Source: Sphingobacteriales bacterium
GTDB taxonomy: Bacteria > Bacteroidota > Bacteroidia > Chitinophagales > Chitinophagaceae
DNA: 64,000 bases
Direction: 5' to 3'
NCBI GenBank assembly: GCA_003963365.1
Contig: RXJG01000002.1
Span: forward strand, 194,568-258,567
Numbering within the stretch: the first letter of the stretch is position 1; each line of letters begins with the position of its first letter. The notes beneath the pieces are model-generated. The model did not search any database, was not told where the DNA came from, and saw nothing but the letters and a program-made list of their open reading frames with translations. The translations under genes and the position numbers were made by a program. This document shows, in pieces, positions 27,912 to 37,236 of this stretch.

Positions 27912-27935
27912 TGTCACACTGAGCTTGTCGAAGTA
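27912..27935. repeat. GAGCTTGTCGAA dispersed repeat, copy 1
   Basis: It contains CACTGAGCTTGTCGAAGTA, a word family common between genes in Bacteroidota. It lies just beyond the toxin gene's stop codon. Confidence 0.7.
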
Positions 27936-27942
27936 TTGTTTT

Positions 27943-28269
27943 TTATTTTAATTTCCTGATTCTATCTTTCAACTCTTTATCTGAAATATTGGCTGCATCC
28001 GCTTTGTCGTAAATAGAAAGCAGGAAGATGTTTTCATCAATAACCTGTACAAACGTAATAACCCTTGCACCGCCCGATTTTCCTTTGCCTTTTGAAGTAA
28101 TAGCCATTCTTATTTTATAACAATCATTACCCAGCGGTGTTCCCATTTTTGGTTCGGCCAGAAGTTTAGTGATTAAGACAGATAAATCATTTTTTAAAGA
28201 AGGATATTTCTTTGCCAGTTGTTTCAGTTCTTTTTCAAAGGGAGGTGTTGGGATGATATTAAAGCTCAT
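27943..28269 (-). CDS. RelE/ParE-family toxin
   Basis: 108 residues with the RelE-fold pattern: PPFEKELKQLAKKYPSLKNDL, GNDCYKIRMAITSKGKGKSGGARVITF, IFLLSIYDKAD and a basic C-terminus. RelE-type toxins are ribosome-dependent mRNA interferases. The Arg/Lys-rich strand is present, but the exact catalytic set cannot be assigned. It overlaps the upstream antitoxin gene by 11 bp, the usual coupled antitoxin-first order. Confidence 0.8.
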   Translation of the reverse strand: MSFNIIPTPPFEKELKQLAKKYPSLKNDLSVLITKLLAEPKMGTPLGNDCYKIRMAITSKGKGKSGGARVITFVQVIDENIFLLSIYDKADAANISDKELKDRIRKLK

Positions 28270-28471
28270 TGAGCAATTGGTTAATTGATTTGGTTTTTGT
28301 TTTTCCCTTGCTGTACTTTTTCACAAAATCAATGGAATGAGAGAGATTGTCGAGGATTTCTTTTTCCTTATCGGTAAGTTTCTTTTTGGGTGAAGTCTTG
28401 TAAATAGCAGCATCTTCCTTCACCAGAGAGGATTTTTCTTCTTTTTTTGATTTGCTGTTTACCCGTTTCAT
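28259..28471 (-). CDS. Putative antitoxin of the RelE-like pair
   Basis: 70 residues, highly charged, with a C-terminal helix (LTDKEKEILDNLSHSIDFVKKYSKGK) that would wrap the toxin. No recognisable DNA-binding domain. Assigned as antitoxin from size, charge and position. The pair is flanked on both sides by GAGCTTGTCGAA repeats. Confidence 0.65.
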   Translation of the reverse strand: MKRVNSKSKKEEKSSLVKEDAAIYKTSPKKKLTDKEKEILDNLSHSIDFVKKYSKGKTKTKSINQLLNEL

Positions 28472-28574
28472 TTAATAAAGATAAAAATAAATTTTATTGG
28501 CAACAGCATTGGTAGCTGAATATAATTACAGGATTTTATGGGGAATTAGTCACCCGCAAAAGAAACGGGTTCGC

Positions 28575-28652
28575 TGTCACACAGAGCTTGTCGAATTGTT
28601 GTTCATCTTTTGTACCATTGTTCATCAGGGCTTCGACAAGCTCAGCCTTACA
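28575..28652. repeat. Inverted pair of GAGCTTGTCGAA dispersed repeats
   Basis: 28575-28598 carries GAGCTTGTCGAA. 28628-28652 carries the inverse, TTCGACAAGCTC. The 12-bp arms lie about 36 nt apart and can fold into a hairpin, in a 206-bp gap between the antitoxin gene and the gene at 28678. Nothing else is seen in this gap. Confidence 0.75.
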
Positions 28653-28677
28653 ATGGGGATTTAGTCGTAGATTAGTG

Positions 28678-29253
28678 ATGAAAATTTTAATTATGAGCCT
28701 TCTCAAACTTTTATTCATTTTCACTCCAGGCTTTTTATTCAATATTTATTCATCAACTACAAACCCGGTTTATATAAGTGGTAAACTTATAAAGTCATCT
28801 TCTGAAGATGCGGGATACGTGGCACATGTAATTGTTTTTGTTAAGGGGGCTAATAAAGTATTAGCCAGAACTATAACTGATGATAAAGGAAAATTTGAAC
28901 TAAGTTTTACACCAGCAGACGAAAAATCATTTGATTTTTATTGTACATCAGTTGGAATTGATACAATCTTGCTTGCTTCTGTTACTTCTTTCGAAAGCGA
29001 TACACCCACAATGACGTTTTTATTGCCAGCAAAACCGATTAAGAATAAGTTTGGAAAAGTAATTTGTCCTTTATGCAGGAAGTCAAATAAAGTGTATACA
29101 ATTATTTACGGAGATAATCCATTAGTGAGAATTCAAATAAATGAACGAGGTGATACAACATATAGTCCTATTGTGAATGGGAAATATTATTCGGGTAGTT
29201 GTGCTGGAGGACCTGCAGGATATTATTGTGACAGGGATAAAATAAAGTTTTAG
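28678..29253 (+). CDS. Exported hypothetical protein with Ig-like domain
   Basis: 191 residues from the ATG at 28678; earlier codons come from the repeat. A hydrophobic N-terminus (about 1-22) acts as signal or anchor. Residues about 30-110 look like a carboxypeptidase-regulatory Ig-like domain (VYISGKLIKSS, RTITDDKGKFELSF). A CPLCRKSNK motif follows, then a Gly/Cys tail with CAGGPAGYYCDRD. No assigned family. Confidence 0.6.
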   Translation: MKILIMSLLKLLFIFTPGFLFNIYSSTTNPVYISGKLIKSSSEDAGYVAHVIVFVKGANKVLARTITDDKGKFELSFTPADEKSFDFYCTSVGIDTILLASVTSFESDTPTMTFLLPAKPIKNKFGKVICPLCRKSNKVYTIIYGDNPLVRIQINERGDTTYSPIVNGKYYSGSCAGGPAGYYCDRDKIKF

Positions 29254-30599
29254 TCTATACTTTTCAAATACTCCATCACCCTCTCCGTAGCCCCCTTCTT
29301 ACTATAAACATAATCCTTAGCCGCATCACCACACGATGCTAAATATTTTTCATCACTAAATAAATCATTCAACTCTTCTTCCAGTTCCAGAGCATTGTCC
29401 ACCACAATGCTTCCACCGGCAGCTTCCAGTTCAACCGCTTCAGCATAATTTTCAAATACCGGTCCATGAATGACAGGTTTGCCATATACAGCTGCTTCTA
29501 ATACATTGTGTACACCATCCGTTTCAAACCCACCGCCAACAAAAGTTACCGTTCCATATTTATACAAACGGGAGAGCATGCCGATGTTGTCAATGATTAA
29601 AACGTTAGTAGAAGATGACAGATGACGGTTGACAGTTGACGGTGTATTTTCTTCTGTCATCCGTCCTGCGTCAGCTGTCAACTTTGAAAAGCGAACCGAA
29701 TGCCTGAACAACTTCTCAATATCCAGCAAATGATCCTCATCAATCTCATGCGGGGCGATAATGAATTTTACATCAGGATGAGTGTTGGCATAATGATTCA
29801 TCTCTTCTTCATCTTCGGGCCAGGTGCTGCCGGCTACCACTACTTTTTTGCTATCGCCAATAAAGGATTCAATGAGGAGAATGGGTTGAAAGCTTTCTGC
29901 AATTTCAATTACCCGGTCAAATCTTGTATCGCCACTAATGGAAACATTGTTAGTGAAACCAATGGTTGCTAATAAATTTTTTGAAGCTTCGTTCTGCACA
30001 AAAATATGGTTGAAGCAGCTGAGCATTTGCCGGTGTAATCCGCCATACCATTTAAAGAAAGGATGTTTGGGTAAAAAGATAGAAGAAACTAAAAGCGTTT
30101 GAATCTTCCTCCGCTTCAGTTCATCTAAGTAATAAAACCAAAATTCATACTTCACATATATAACCAGCGAAGGGTTAACGATATCTAAAAACAGTTTGGC
30201 ATTCTCCCGGCTATCTAATGGAAGGTAATAAACCCAGTCTGCCCCTTTGTAATTTTTCTGTACTTCATATCCACTGGGAGAGAAGAAAGTTAAGAGTAAT
30301 TGGGAATTGGGAATTAGGGATTTGAGTTTTTCAATAATCGGCCGGCCTTGTTCAAACTCCCCTAAAGATGCACAATGAATCCAGATTATAGTTGACGGTT
30401 GACGGTTGACGGTTGACAGTTCGTTTCTTCCTGCCATCTGTGAACTGTCATCTGTCAGCTCTTTTCCAATATCTGCTTTCAATCTTTCAAACAACCCTTT
30501 TCTTCCTTCCACCCACTTCCTTGCCTTGGGATTCCACAATGCAATAATCTTTACCCCAATTCGGTATAAAACGAGGAAAATATCGTACAAAAAAACCAT
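29250..30599 (-). CDS. waaA: Kdo (3-deoxy-manno-octulosonic acid) transferase
   Basis: 449 residues, somewhat long for this GT30 enzyme, which adds Kdo from CMP-Kdo to lipid IVA at the inner membrane. Visible: an N-terminal hydrophobic segment, the acceptor motif CASLGEFEQGRPII, DSRENAKLFLDIVNPSLVIYVKYEFWF, SGDTRFDRV and the donor-site GGGFETDGVHNVLEAAVYGKPVIHGP. Two loops (STVNRQPST near residue 62 and STVNRHLSSST near 320) are encoded by two 68-nt heptamer elements and account for the extra length. Its stop overlaps the convergent gene by 4 bp. Confidence 0.93.
   Translation of the reverse strand: MVFLYDIFLVLYRIGVKIIALWNPKARKWVEGRKGLFERLKADIGKELTDDSSQMAGRNELSTVNRQPSTIIWIHCASLGEFEQGRPIIEKLKSLIPNSQLLLTFFSPSGYEVQKNYKGADWVYYLPLDSRENAKLFLDIVNPSLVIYVKYEFWFYYLDELKRRKIQTLLVSSIFLPKHPFFKWYGGLHRQMLSCFNHIFVQNEASKNLLATIGFTNNVSISGDTRFDRVIEIAESFQPILLIESFIGDSKKVVVAGSTWPEDEEEMNHYANTHPDVKFIIAPHEIDEDHLLDIEKLFRHSVRFSKLTADAGRMTEENTPSTVNRHLSSSTNVLIIDNIGMLSRLYKYGTVTFVGGGFETDGVHNVLEAAVYGKPVIHGPVFENYAEAVELEAAGGSIVVDNALELEEELNDLFSDEKYLASCGDAAKDYVYSKKGATERVMEYLKSID
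29614..29681. repeat. 68-nt paired heptamer element in waaA, copy 1
   Basis: Left arm 29614-29641: GATGACA, GATGACG, GTTGACA, GTTGACG. Spacer 12 nt. Right arm 29654-29681: CTGTCAT, CCGTCCT, GCGTCAG, CTGTCAA. The arms are near inverse complements. It lies within the waaA frame. Confidence 0.85.
30391..30458. repeat. 68-nt paired heptamer element in waaA, copy 2
   Basis: Left arm 30391-30418: GTTGACG three times, then GTTGACA. Spacer 12 nt. Right arm 30431-30458: CTGCCAT, CTGTGAA, CTGTCAT, CTGTCAG. Same layout and length as copy 1, but different spacer and units. Confidence 0.85.
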
Positions 30600-30664
30600 A
30601 GCTACCGGGTTGATTCTTAATTTTCAACAAATCTAATGGCATTCTTTCATCCAACCATATTCCT

Positions 30665-30672
30665 TATTTTTG
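30665..30672 (+). promoter_or_regulatory. Candidate -7 box for the nucleotide-sugar operon
   Basis: TATTTTTG matches TAnnTTTG 32 nt before the aminotransferase ATG. The upstream box is weak. Confidence 0.4.
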
Positions 30673-30703
30673 CGCACCGGATAAAAGCCCGGACATAACC
30701 GTT

Positions 30704-31834
30704 ATGAAGCCCATACAAATGGTGGATACCAAGACTCAGTACCTTAAGATAAAACAAGAAGTGGACGCCGCTGTGCTGGATGTGCTGGATAGTTCTGTTT
30801 TTATTGGCGGTAAATATGTCACCAATTTTGCTAACGACCTTGCTGCTTACAATGGCAGTAAGCATGTAATTACCTGTGCTAATGGAACCGATGCCTTACA
30901 AATTGCAATGATGGCATTGGGGCTGCAACCAGGTGATGAAGTTATCAGCCCTTCCTTTACTTATATCGCTACGGTTGAAGTAATTGCTTTATTAAGATTG
31001 AAGCCTGTATTTGTGGAAGTGGATGCCAAAACTTTTTGTATGGATCCCGAAGCGGTGAAGAAAGCCATTACTCCAAAAACAAAAGCCATTGTACCGGTTC
31101 ACCTGTATGGTCATGCTGCAGCAATGGAAGAAATAATGAAGATAGCAAAGGAGCATAATTTATTTGTGATTGAAGATAATGCACAGGGTATTGGTTGCGA
31201 TTATACTTTCAGCAATGGCACCAAGAAAAAAACAGGCGCTATAGGTCATATTGGTTGTACGTCATTCTATCCTTCCAAAAATTTAGGTGGATATGGTGAT
31301 GGTGGCGCTATTTTTACAGATGATGATGTACTGGCAGAAAAATTAAAGATGATTGCTAATCATGGTCAGAAAGTTCGTTATTATCATGAGTTGGTGGGAT
31401 GTAATTCAAGATTAGATGCTATACAGGCGGCCATACTTGGAATCAAATTAAAACATTTGGATGCATACATCGCTGCCAGGAGAACGGCGGCGGATTATTA
31501 TGATAAAGCATTTGCCAATCATCCAAAAATAAGTACACCATACAGGGCCTCTTACAGTAATCATGTGTTTCATCAATATACTTTATTGTTAGAAGGAGTG
31601 GACAGGGAAGGTTTGATAAAACATTTGAGTGATAATAAAATTCCATCCATGCTGTATTACCCGGTTCCCTGTCATAAACAAAAAATGTTTGCGGCTCTTG
31701 GCGGTGATGCCTACGATTTAAAGATTAGTGACTGGTTAACGGAAAGAGTAATCTCTTTACCTATTCATACCGAGCTGGATGAAGAACAACTCAGTTTTAT
31801 TACTTCCAAAATATTAGAATTTATCAATAAATAA
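30704..31834 (+). CDS. DegT/DnrJ/EryC1/StrS sugar aminotransferase
   Basis: 376 residues. A PLP enzyme of the class that transaminates keto-sugar nucleotides. Motifs: GTDALQIAMMALGLQPGDEVISPSFTY split over residues 67-95, VPVHLYGHAA, VIEDNAQGIGC, and the PLP-lysine region SFYPSKNLGGYGDGG. It resembles WbpE/VioA-type enzymes acting on UDP- or dTDP-keto sugars, but the substrate is not fixed by sequence. It is the first gene of a run of seven nucleotide-sugar genes. Confidence 0.92.
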   Translation: MKPIQMVDTKTQYLKIKQEVDAAVLDVLDSSVFIGGKYVTNFANDLAAYNGSKHVITCANGTDALQIAMMALGLQPGDEVISPSFTYIATVEVIALLRLKPVFVEVDAKTFCMDPEAVKKAITPKTKAIVPVHLYGHAAAMEEIMKIAKEHNLFVIEDNAQGIGCDYTFSNGTKKKTGAIGHIGCTSFYPSKNLGGYGDGGAIFTDDDVLAEKLKMIANHGQKVRYYHELVGCNSRLDAIQAAILGIKLKHLDAYIAARRTAADYYDKAFANHPKISTPYRASYSNHVFHQYTLLLEGVDREGLIKHLSDNKIPSMLYYPVPCHKQKMFAALGGDAYDLKISDWLTERVISLPIHTELDEEQLSFITSKILEFINK

Positions 31835-31843
31835 TAACCCATT

Positions 31844-33154
31844 ATGAAAATTGCCGTAGTAGGCACCGGCTATGTTGGTTTAGTTACCGGAACCTGTTTC
31901 GCTGAAACAGGAAATACTGTTACCTGTGTTGACATCGATGAAAGGAAAGTAAACAAACTAAAGAATGGTGAAATCACCATTTACGAACCCGGTCTGGAAA
32001 AATTATTTCTCCGCAACCTGAAGGAAGGACGCTTAAAGTTCACTACTGATTTAGCTGAAGGTATTAAAGATGCTGTCATTATCTTTTTGGCCTTACCCAC
32101 TCCACCCGGAGAAGATGGCAGCGCTGATTTGAAATATATTTTAGGTGTGGCAGATGATTTGGGAAAAATTCTTACTGATTACAAAGTAATCGTTGATAAA
32201 AGCACAGTACCAGTTGGCACTGCTGATAAAGTAAGAGCAACTGTTGCTAAAAATTATAAAGGAGAGTTTGATGTGGTGAGTAATCCTGAATTTTTGCGGG
32301 AAGGAGTGGCTGTTGATGATTTCATGAAGCCAGATAGAGTGGTGATTGGGACTTCATCAGAAAGAGCTAAGAAAGTGATGGGTGATCTGTATGCTCCATT
32401 TGTACGGCAGGGGAATCCTATCATTTACATGGATGAAAAATCTGCTGAATTAACCAAGTATGCGGCTAATTCATTCCTCGCTACCAAGATCACTTTCATG
32501 AACGAAGTGGCAAAACTGTGTGAGTTGTTAGGGGCAGATGTGGATATGGTTCGTCGTGGTATAGGAAGTGATGAACGTATTGGTAAACGATTTTTGTTCC
32601 CCGGCATTGGTTATGGGGGAAGCTGTTTTCCCAAGGATGTGCAGGCATTAGTGAAATCTTCTACAGACGTGGGTTATGATTTTAAGATACTCAATGCAGT
32701 GATGGAGGTGAACGAAAAGCAGAAGCTGCATCTGGTTCCAAAGATTAAAGAATATTTTGGCGATATAAAAGGTAAACATTTTGCCCTGTGGGGACTTGCA
32801 TTTAAGCCCAATACTGACGATATTCGTGAGGCGCCGGCATTGTATATTATCGATGCTTTATTGGCAGAAGGAGCAACCATCACAGCATTTGACCCGGAGG
32901 CAATGAAGAATGTGAAAGAAGTAGTGGGCGATAAAATTACTTACGCAGAAGGACAATATGATGCATTGGAACAGGCAGATGCATTGATCATTGCTACGGA
33001 GTGGAGCGAATTCCGTACACCTGAATTTGAGAAAATCATATCACTGCTGAAGAATAAGGTGATGTTTGACGGAAGAAACCTGTTCGACTTAAATCAAATG
33101 AAAGATATGGGTTTCCATTATGTAAGTGTGGGTAGAAAAACGATAACACAATAA
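31844..33154 (+). CDS. ugd: UDP-glucose 6-dehydrogenase
   Basis: 436 residues. It oxidises UDP-glucose to UDP-glucuronate with two NAD. N-terminal Rossmann GTGYVGLVTG, STVPVGTADK, NPEFLREGVAVDDF, and the active-site Cys in GYGGSCFPKDV near residue 258. The product is the substrate of the next gene (UDP-xylose synthase), 21 bp downstream. Confidence 0.95.
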   Translation: MKIAVVGTGYVGLVTGTCFAETGNTVTCVDIDERKVNKLKNGEITIYEPGLEKLFLRNLKEGRLKFTTDLAEGIKDAVIIFLALPTPPGEDGSADLKYILGVADDLGKILTDYKVIVDKSTVPVGTADKVRATVAKNYKGEFDVVSNPEFLREGVAVDDFMKPDRVVIGTSSERAKKVMGDLYAPFVRQGNPIIYMDEKSAELTKYAANSFLATKITFMNEVAKLCELLGADVDMVRRGIGSDERIGKRFLFPGIGYGGSCFPKDVQALVKSSTDVGYDFKILNAVMEVNEKQKLHLVPKIKEYFGDIKGKHFALWGLAFKPNTDDIREAPALYIIDALLAEGATITAFDPEAMKNVKEVVGDKITYAEGQYDALEQADALIIATEWSEFRTPEFEKIISLLKNKVMFDGRNLFDLNQMKDMGFHYVSVGRKTITQ

Positions 33155-33175
33155 CAATATTCAACTATTCAAATA

Positions 33176-34159
33176 ATGTCCCGTAAACGAGTTTTAATCA
33201 CAGGTGCTGCCGGTTTTTTAGGTTCACATTTATGCGACCGCTTTGTTAAAGAAGGTTTTCATGTTATTGGCATGGATAATTTAATTACTGGCGATCTCCG
33301 CAATATTGAACATCTTTTTAAACTGGAGCAATTTGAATTTTATCATCATGATGTTTCAAAATTCATTCATGTGCCGGGTGAGTTAGATTATATTCTTCAC
33401 TTTGCTTCACCCGCCAGCCCGATTGATTATTTAAAAATTCCTATCCAAACCTTAAAGGTTGGATCCTTGGGAACGCACAACTGCCTTGGTTTGGCTAAAG
33501 AAAAAAAAGCAAGAATATTGGTTGCTTCCACTTCTGAAGTATATGGTGATCCATTAGTGCATCCGCAAACTGAAGAATACTGGGGTAATGTAAACCCGGT
33601 TGGCCCTCGTGGTGTGTATGATGAAGCAAAACGTTTCCAGGAAGCGATTACGATGGCTTATCATACTTTTCATGGAGTAGAAACAAGAATTGTCCGCATA
33701 TTTAATACGTATGGTCCACGTATGCGCCTTAATGATGGCCGTGCCTTACCGGCTTTTATAGGACAGGCGCTGAGGGGAGAAGACTTAACTGTTTTTGGTG
33801 ATGGCAGCCAGACAAGAAGTTTTTGTTTTGTGGATGATTTGATTGAAGGTATTTACCGGTTATTGATGAGTGATTATGTTCAGCCGGTTAATATTGGTAA
33901 TCCCAATGAAATAACTTTAAAGGAATTTGCTGAAGAGGTAATTGCTTTGACAGGAACGAATCAAAAGATAGTGTATAAACCATTGCCGGTAGATGATCCA
34001 AAGCAACGCAAGCCGGATATTAGCAGGGCGAAACAAATTTTGGGCTGGGAACCGAAAGTGAGCCGGGCAGCAGGTTTAAAAATTACTTATGATTATTTTA
34101 AATCTTTGCCAAAAGAAGAATTAGTAAAACAACCTAAAGAATTTATAAGCAGAAAATAA
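33176..34159 (+). CDS. UDP-glucuronate decarboxylase (UDP-xylose synthase)
   Basis: 327 residues, an extended [13 protein letters not shown] near residue 10, [27 protein letters not shown], the GVYDEAKR active site and [10 protein letters not shown] are characteristic of UXS. It lacks the membrane anchor of eukaryotic UXS. It likely works directly after Ugd to make UDP-xylose for a capsule or exopolysaccharide. Confidence 0.93.
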   Translation: MSRKRVLITGAAGFLGSHLCDRFVKEGFHVIGMDNLITGDLRNIEHLFKLEQFEFYHHDVSKFIHVPGELDYILHFASPASPIDYLKIPIQTLKVGSLGTHNCLGLAKEKKARILVASTSEVYGDPLVHPQTEEYWGNVNPVGPRGVYDEAKRFQEAITMAYHTFHGVETRIVRIFNTYGPRMRLNDGRALPAFIGQALRGEDLTVFGDGSQTRSFCFVDDLIEGIYRLLMSDYVQPVNIGNPNEITLKEFAEEVIALTGTNQKIVYKPLPVDDPKQRKPDISRAKQILGWEPKVSRAAGLKITYDYFKSLPKEELVKQPKEFISRK

Positions 34160-34258
34160 AGCAACCGGCAATAGACGGTGACTAATAAAATAAAATCATA
34201 AGGCCTGTTGTCAATCGTTTATCGTCAAAAAAAGAATAATCACCTTAAAAAATAAACT

Positions 34259-35548
34259 GTGTACCAAAAGCTAATCAATAAAGAATATAAACTGGCCGTA
34301 ATCGGTCTGGGTTATGTAGGCTTGCCTATTGCACTTGAGTTTGCTAAGAAGATTTCCGTTATCGGGTTTGATATTAATGCCGGTCGCATTGAACTGATGA
34401 AAAAAGGTATCGATCCCAGCAATGAATTGGAAAAAGAAGCATTTGAAGGGTGTGATATTGTATTTACCAATTCATTGGATGTATTAAGGGAAGCAAAGTT
34501 TTTTATAGTGGCTGTACCCACGCCGGTAGATGAGCATAATGTTCCGGATTTGATACCGGTTACCAAAGCATCAGAAACCATTGGTAAAGTAATTAAGAAA
34601 GGTGATTATGTGGTATATGAATCAACGGTATACCCCGGTTGTACAGAAGAAGATTGTTTGCCCATCATTGAATCACTGAGTGGATTAAAAATGTGTAAAG
34701 ATTTTAAACTGGGGTATTCTCCTGAAAGAATTAATCCCGGTGATAAAGAACATACACTGGCAAAAATTGTGAAAGTCGTTTCGGGTTGTGATGCAGAATC
34801 AGCAGAAGAAATTGCCAAAACATATGAGATTGTGGTGAAAGCAGGTGTGCATCGTGCCTCTTCAATCAAAGTAGCGGAAGCTGCCAAGATCATTGAGAAT
34901 ACACAACGAGACCTTAATATTGCACTGATGAATGAACTGTCGATCATTTTTGACAAAATGGGCATCAACACTTACGAAGTATTAGAAGCGGCAGGTACAA
35001 AATGGAACTTCCTGAGGTTTCAGCCGGGTTTGGTAGGTGGTCACTGTATCGGAGTGGATCCTTACTACCTCACCTATAAATCGAATAAGTTGGGTTACGA
35101 CTCCAAGGTAATACTTGCCGGCCGTGTAATTAATGATGAAATGCCTTATTATGTAGCAAAAAAAGTAGTACAGCATATCATACGAAATACAAAAGATATT
35201 ACGAAAGCGAAAGTGCTGGTAAAAGGGGCCACCTTTAAAGAAAATGTAAGTGATATACGTAATTCAAAAGTGGCAGATGTGGTAAAAGAACTGAGATCAT
35301 TCTCGTTGCAGGTAGATGTAATTGATCCGCATGCTGACAGCGATGAATTAGTCCATGAATATGGTTTTGGACTGACTAAAGAGCCGGCAAATGATTATGA
35401 TGCAGTGATTGTAACGGTGCCGCATAACCAGTATAAAGATTTAACAGAAGATTACTGGTTAAGCATTACAAAACCCGGAGCTTTGCTGGCAGATTTAAAA
35501 GGTACTTACCGTAATAAGATTTCAAAAATTAATTACTGGAGTTTGTAA
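34259..35548 (+). CDS. UDP-N-acetylhexosamine dehydrogenase (WbpA/WbpO/TviB-like)
   Basis: 429 residues from a GTG at 34259. A second UDP-sugar 6-dehydrogenase, distinct from Ugd: GLGYVGLPIALEFAK, FIVAVPTPVD, STVYPGCTEEDCLPI, GYSPERINPGD and the active-site Cys in VGGHCIGVDPYYLTYK. This set is typical of enzymes that oxidise UDP-GlcNAc, UDP-GalNAc or UDP-ManNAc to uronic acids. The 99-bp gap before it shows degenerate heptamer-like words but no clear promoter. Its stop overlaps the rmlB start (TAATG). Confidence 0.9.
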   Translation: MYQKLINKEYKLAVIGLGYVGLPIALEFAKKISVIGFDINAGRIELMKKGIDPSNELEKEAFEGCDIVFTNSLDVLREAKFFIVAVPTPVDEHNVPDLIPVTKASETIGKVIKKGDYVVYESTVYPGCTEEDCLPIIESLSGLKMCKDFKLGYSPERINPGDKEHTLAKIVKVVSGCDAESAEEIAKTYEIVVKAGVHRASSIKVAEAAKIIENTQRDLNIALMNELSIIFDKMGINTYEVLEAAGTKWNFLRFQPGLVGGHCIGVDPYYLTYKSNKLGYDSKVILAGRVINDEMPYYVAKKVVQHIIRNTKDITKAKVLVKGATFKENVSDIRNSKVADVVKELRSFSLQVDVIDPHADSDELVHEYGFGLTKEPANDYDAVIVTVPHNQYKDLTEDYWLSITKPGALLADLKGTYRNKISKINYWSL

Positions 35549-36600
35549 TGAAAAAAATACTAATAACAGGGGGGGCAGGTTTTATCGGTTCGCATGTGGT
35601 GAGATTGTTCGTGAACAAATATCCCGGTTATCATATTTATAATTTAGATGCACTGACATACGCCGGTAATTTAGAAAACCTGAAAGATATTGAAGCGAAA
35701 CCCAATTATACCTTTATCAAAGGCGATATTACTGACGAAGCTTTCATCAATTCTTTATTTGCTGAAACAAATTTTGATGGAGTAATTCATTTAGCAGCCG
35801 AAAGTCATGTAGATCGTTCCATTCATTCCCCGCTTGATTTTGTCCGAACAAATGTGCTGGGTACAGTTATCTTACTAAATGCTGCAAAGAACAGCTGGAA
35901 AGGAAATTATGATGGAAAAATATTCTATCATGTTTCAACCGATGAAGTGTATGGAACATTAGGTGATGAAGGTTTCTTTACTGAAGAAACAGCCTATGAT
36001 CCGCATTCACCGTACTCCGCTTCCAAAGCAGCTTCTGATCATTTTGTAATGGCATATTATGATACGTATGGGCTGCCGGTGAAGATGAGTAACTGTTCTA
36101 ATAATTATGGTTCTCATCATTTCCCGGAAAAGCTCATTCCTTTAATGATCAATAATATTAAAAACAATAAACCTTTACCGGTTTATGGAAAAGGTGAAAA
36201 TGTGAGAGATTGGTTATATGTAGAAGATCATGCCAGGGCAATTGATGTTATATTTCATAAAGGAAAGATTGGGGAGAGTTATAACGTGGGTGGATTTAAT
36301 GAATGGAAAAATATTGATTTGGTGCATTTGCTTTGCAGGATCATGGATAAAAAATTAGGAAGGGCAGAAGGTGAATCAGCCAAACTGATCACTTATGTAA
36401 CAGATAGACCGGGTCATGATCTTCGTTATGCCATTGATGCTACTAAATTAAATAAAGAGTTAGGCTGGCAACCATCTTTACAATTTGAAGAAGGATTGGA
36501 AAAAACGGTGGATTGGTATTTGGCTAACGAAGAATGGGTGAAACATGTAACGAGCGGAGACTATCAGCATTACTATGAAAGCATGTATGAGAGGAGATGA
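35548..36600 (+). CDS. rfbB: dTDP-glucose 4,6-dehydratase
   Basis: 350 residues (RmlB). GGAGFIGSHVVR at the N-terminus, HLAAESHVDRSI, STDEVYGTLGDEG and YSASKAASDHFV. It makes dTDP-4-keto-6-deoxyglucose for dTDP-L-rhamnose. It overlaps the upstream gene by one base. RmlA, the thymidylyltransferase that supplies its substrate, is not in the window. Confidence 0.96.
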   Translation: MKKILITGGAGFIGSHVVRLFVNKYPGYHIYNLDALTYAGNLENLKDIEAKPNYTFIKGDITDEAFINSLFAETNFDGVIHLAAESHVDRSIHSPLDFVRTNVLGTVILLNAAKNSWKGNYDGKIFYHVSTDEVYGTLGDEGFFTEETAYDPHSPYSASKAASDHFVMAYYDTYGLPVKMSNCSNNYGSHHFPEKLIPLMINNIKNNKPLPVYGKGENVRDWLYVEDHARAIDVIFHKGKIGESYNVGGFNEWKNIDLVHLLCRIMDKKLGRAEGESAKLITYVTDRPGHDLRYAIDATKLNKELGWQPSLQFEEGLEKTVDWYLANEEWVKHVTSGDYQHYYESMYERR

Positions 36601-36643
36601 CAATGACAGATGTAATAAAGAAATATAGAAATTAAAATAACTT

Positions 36644-36671
36644 CAAATCATAAATCATAAATCATAAATTT
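36644..36671. repeat. Four heptamers before rfbC
   Basis: CAAATCA, TAAATCA, TAAATCA, TAAATTT end 4 bp before the rfbC start codon. The left side (36596 onward) has degenerate GATGACA-like units that overlap the rfbB stop. Confidence 0.6.
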
Positions 36672-36675
36672 TCTC

Positions 36676-37236
36676 ATGCCTTTTGTAAAAACCGAATTTC
36701 CGGGTTTATTAATTTTTGAGCCGGTGGTATTTGAAGACAGCCGGGGATACTTCTATGAAAGTTACAATGTCCGGACTTATGAAAAAGAAGGTGTTCAAAT
36801 AGACTTTATTCAGGATAACCAGGCTCAATCTTCCTATGGTGTAATACGAGGCCTGCATTACCAGTTAGCACCCTATGCTCAAACAAAGCTGGTTCGTGCC
36901 TTAAGCGGCAGCATTTTAGATGTAGTGGTGGATATTCGCAAAGGCTCACCCACTTACGCAAAAACATTTTCCATTGAACTGTCTGCACAAAATAGAAAGC
37001 AACTGCTGGTGCCAAAAGGGTTTGCTCATGGTTATTCAGTGCTTAGCGAAACAGCTGAGGTTTTTTATAAATGCGATGAGTTTTATAATAAAGAAAGTGA
37101 AGCCGGCATTTGGCTGAGTGACCCGGAACTGAATATTGACTGGCGTGTGCCAATGGATAAAGCAATCATTTCAGATAAAGATAAAAACCAGCCATCTTTT
37201 AAAAACTGCAAAAACAATTTTGTATTTGAAGGATAA
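36676..37236 (+). CDS. rfbC: dTDP-4-dehydrorhamnose 3,5-epimerase
   Basis: 186 residues (RmlC). DSRGYFYESYN, FIQDNQAQSSYGVIRGLHYQ with the catalytic His, and PKGFAHGYSVLSE. Cupin fold, cytosolic. The following rfbD starts inside its last codons. Confidence 0.96.
   Translation: MPFVKTEFPGLLIFEPVVFEDSRGYFYESYNVRTYEKEGVQIDFIQDNQAQSSYGVIRGLHYQLAPYAQTKLVRALSGSILDVVVDIRKGSPTYAKTFSIELSAQNRKQLLVPKGFAHGYSVLSETAEVFYKCDEFYNKESEAGIWLSDPELNIDWRVPMDKAIISDKDKNQPSFKNCKNNFVFEG

Noticed and set aside
28536-28742. 68-codon minus-strand open frame in the repeat region
   Set aside because: It is made largely of the GAGCTTGTCGAA repeats and overlaps the start of a better gene on the other strand.
37136-37225. 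Earlier start for rfbD
   Set aside because: These codons lie within rfbC in another frame, and conserved RmlD sequence begins just after the TTG at 37226.
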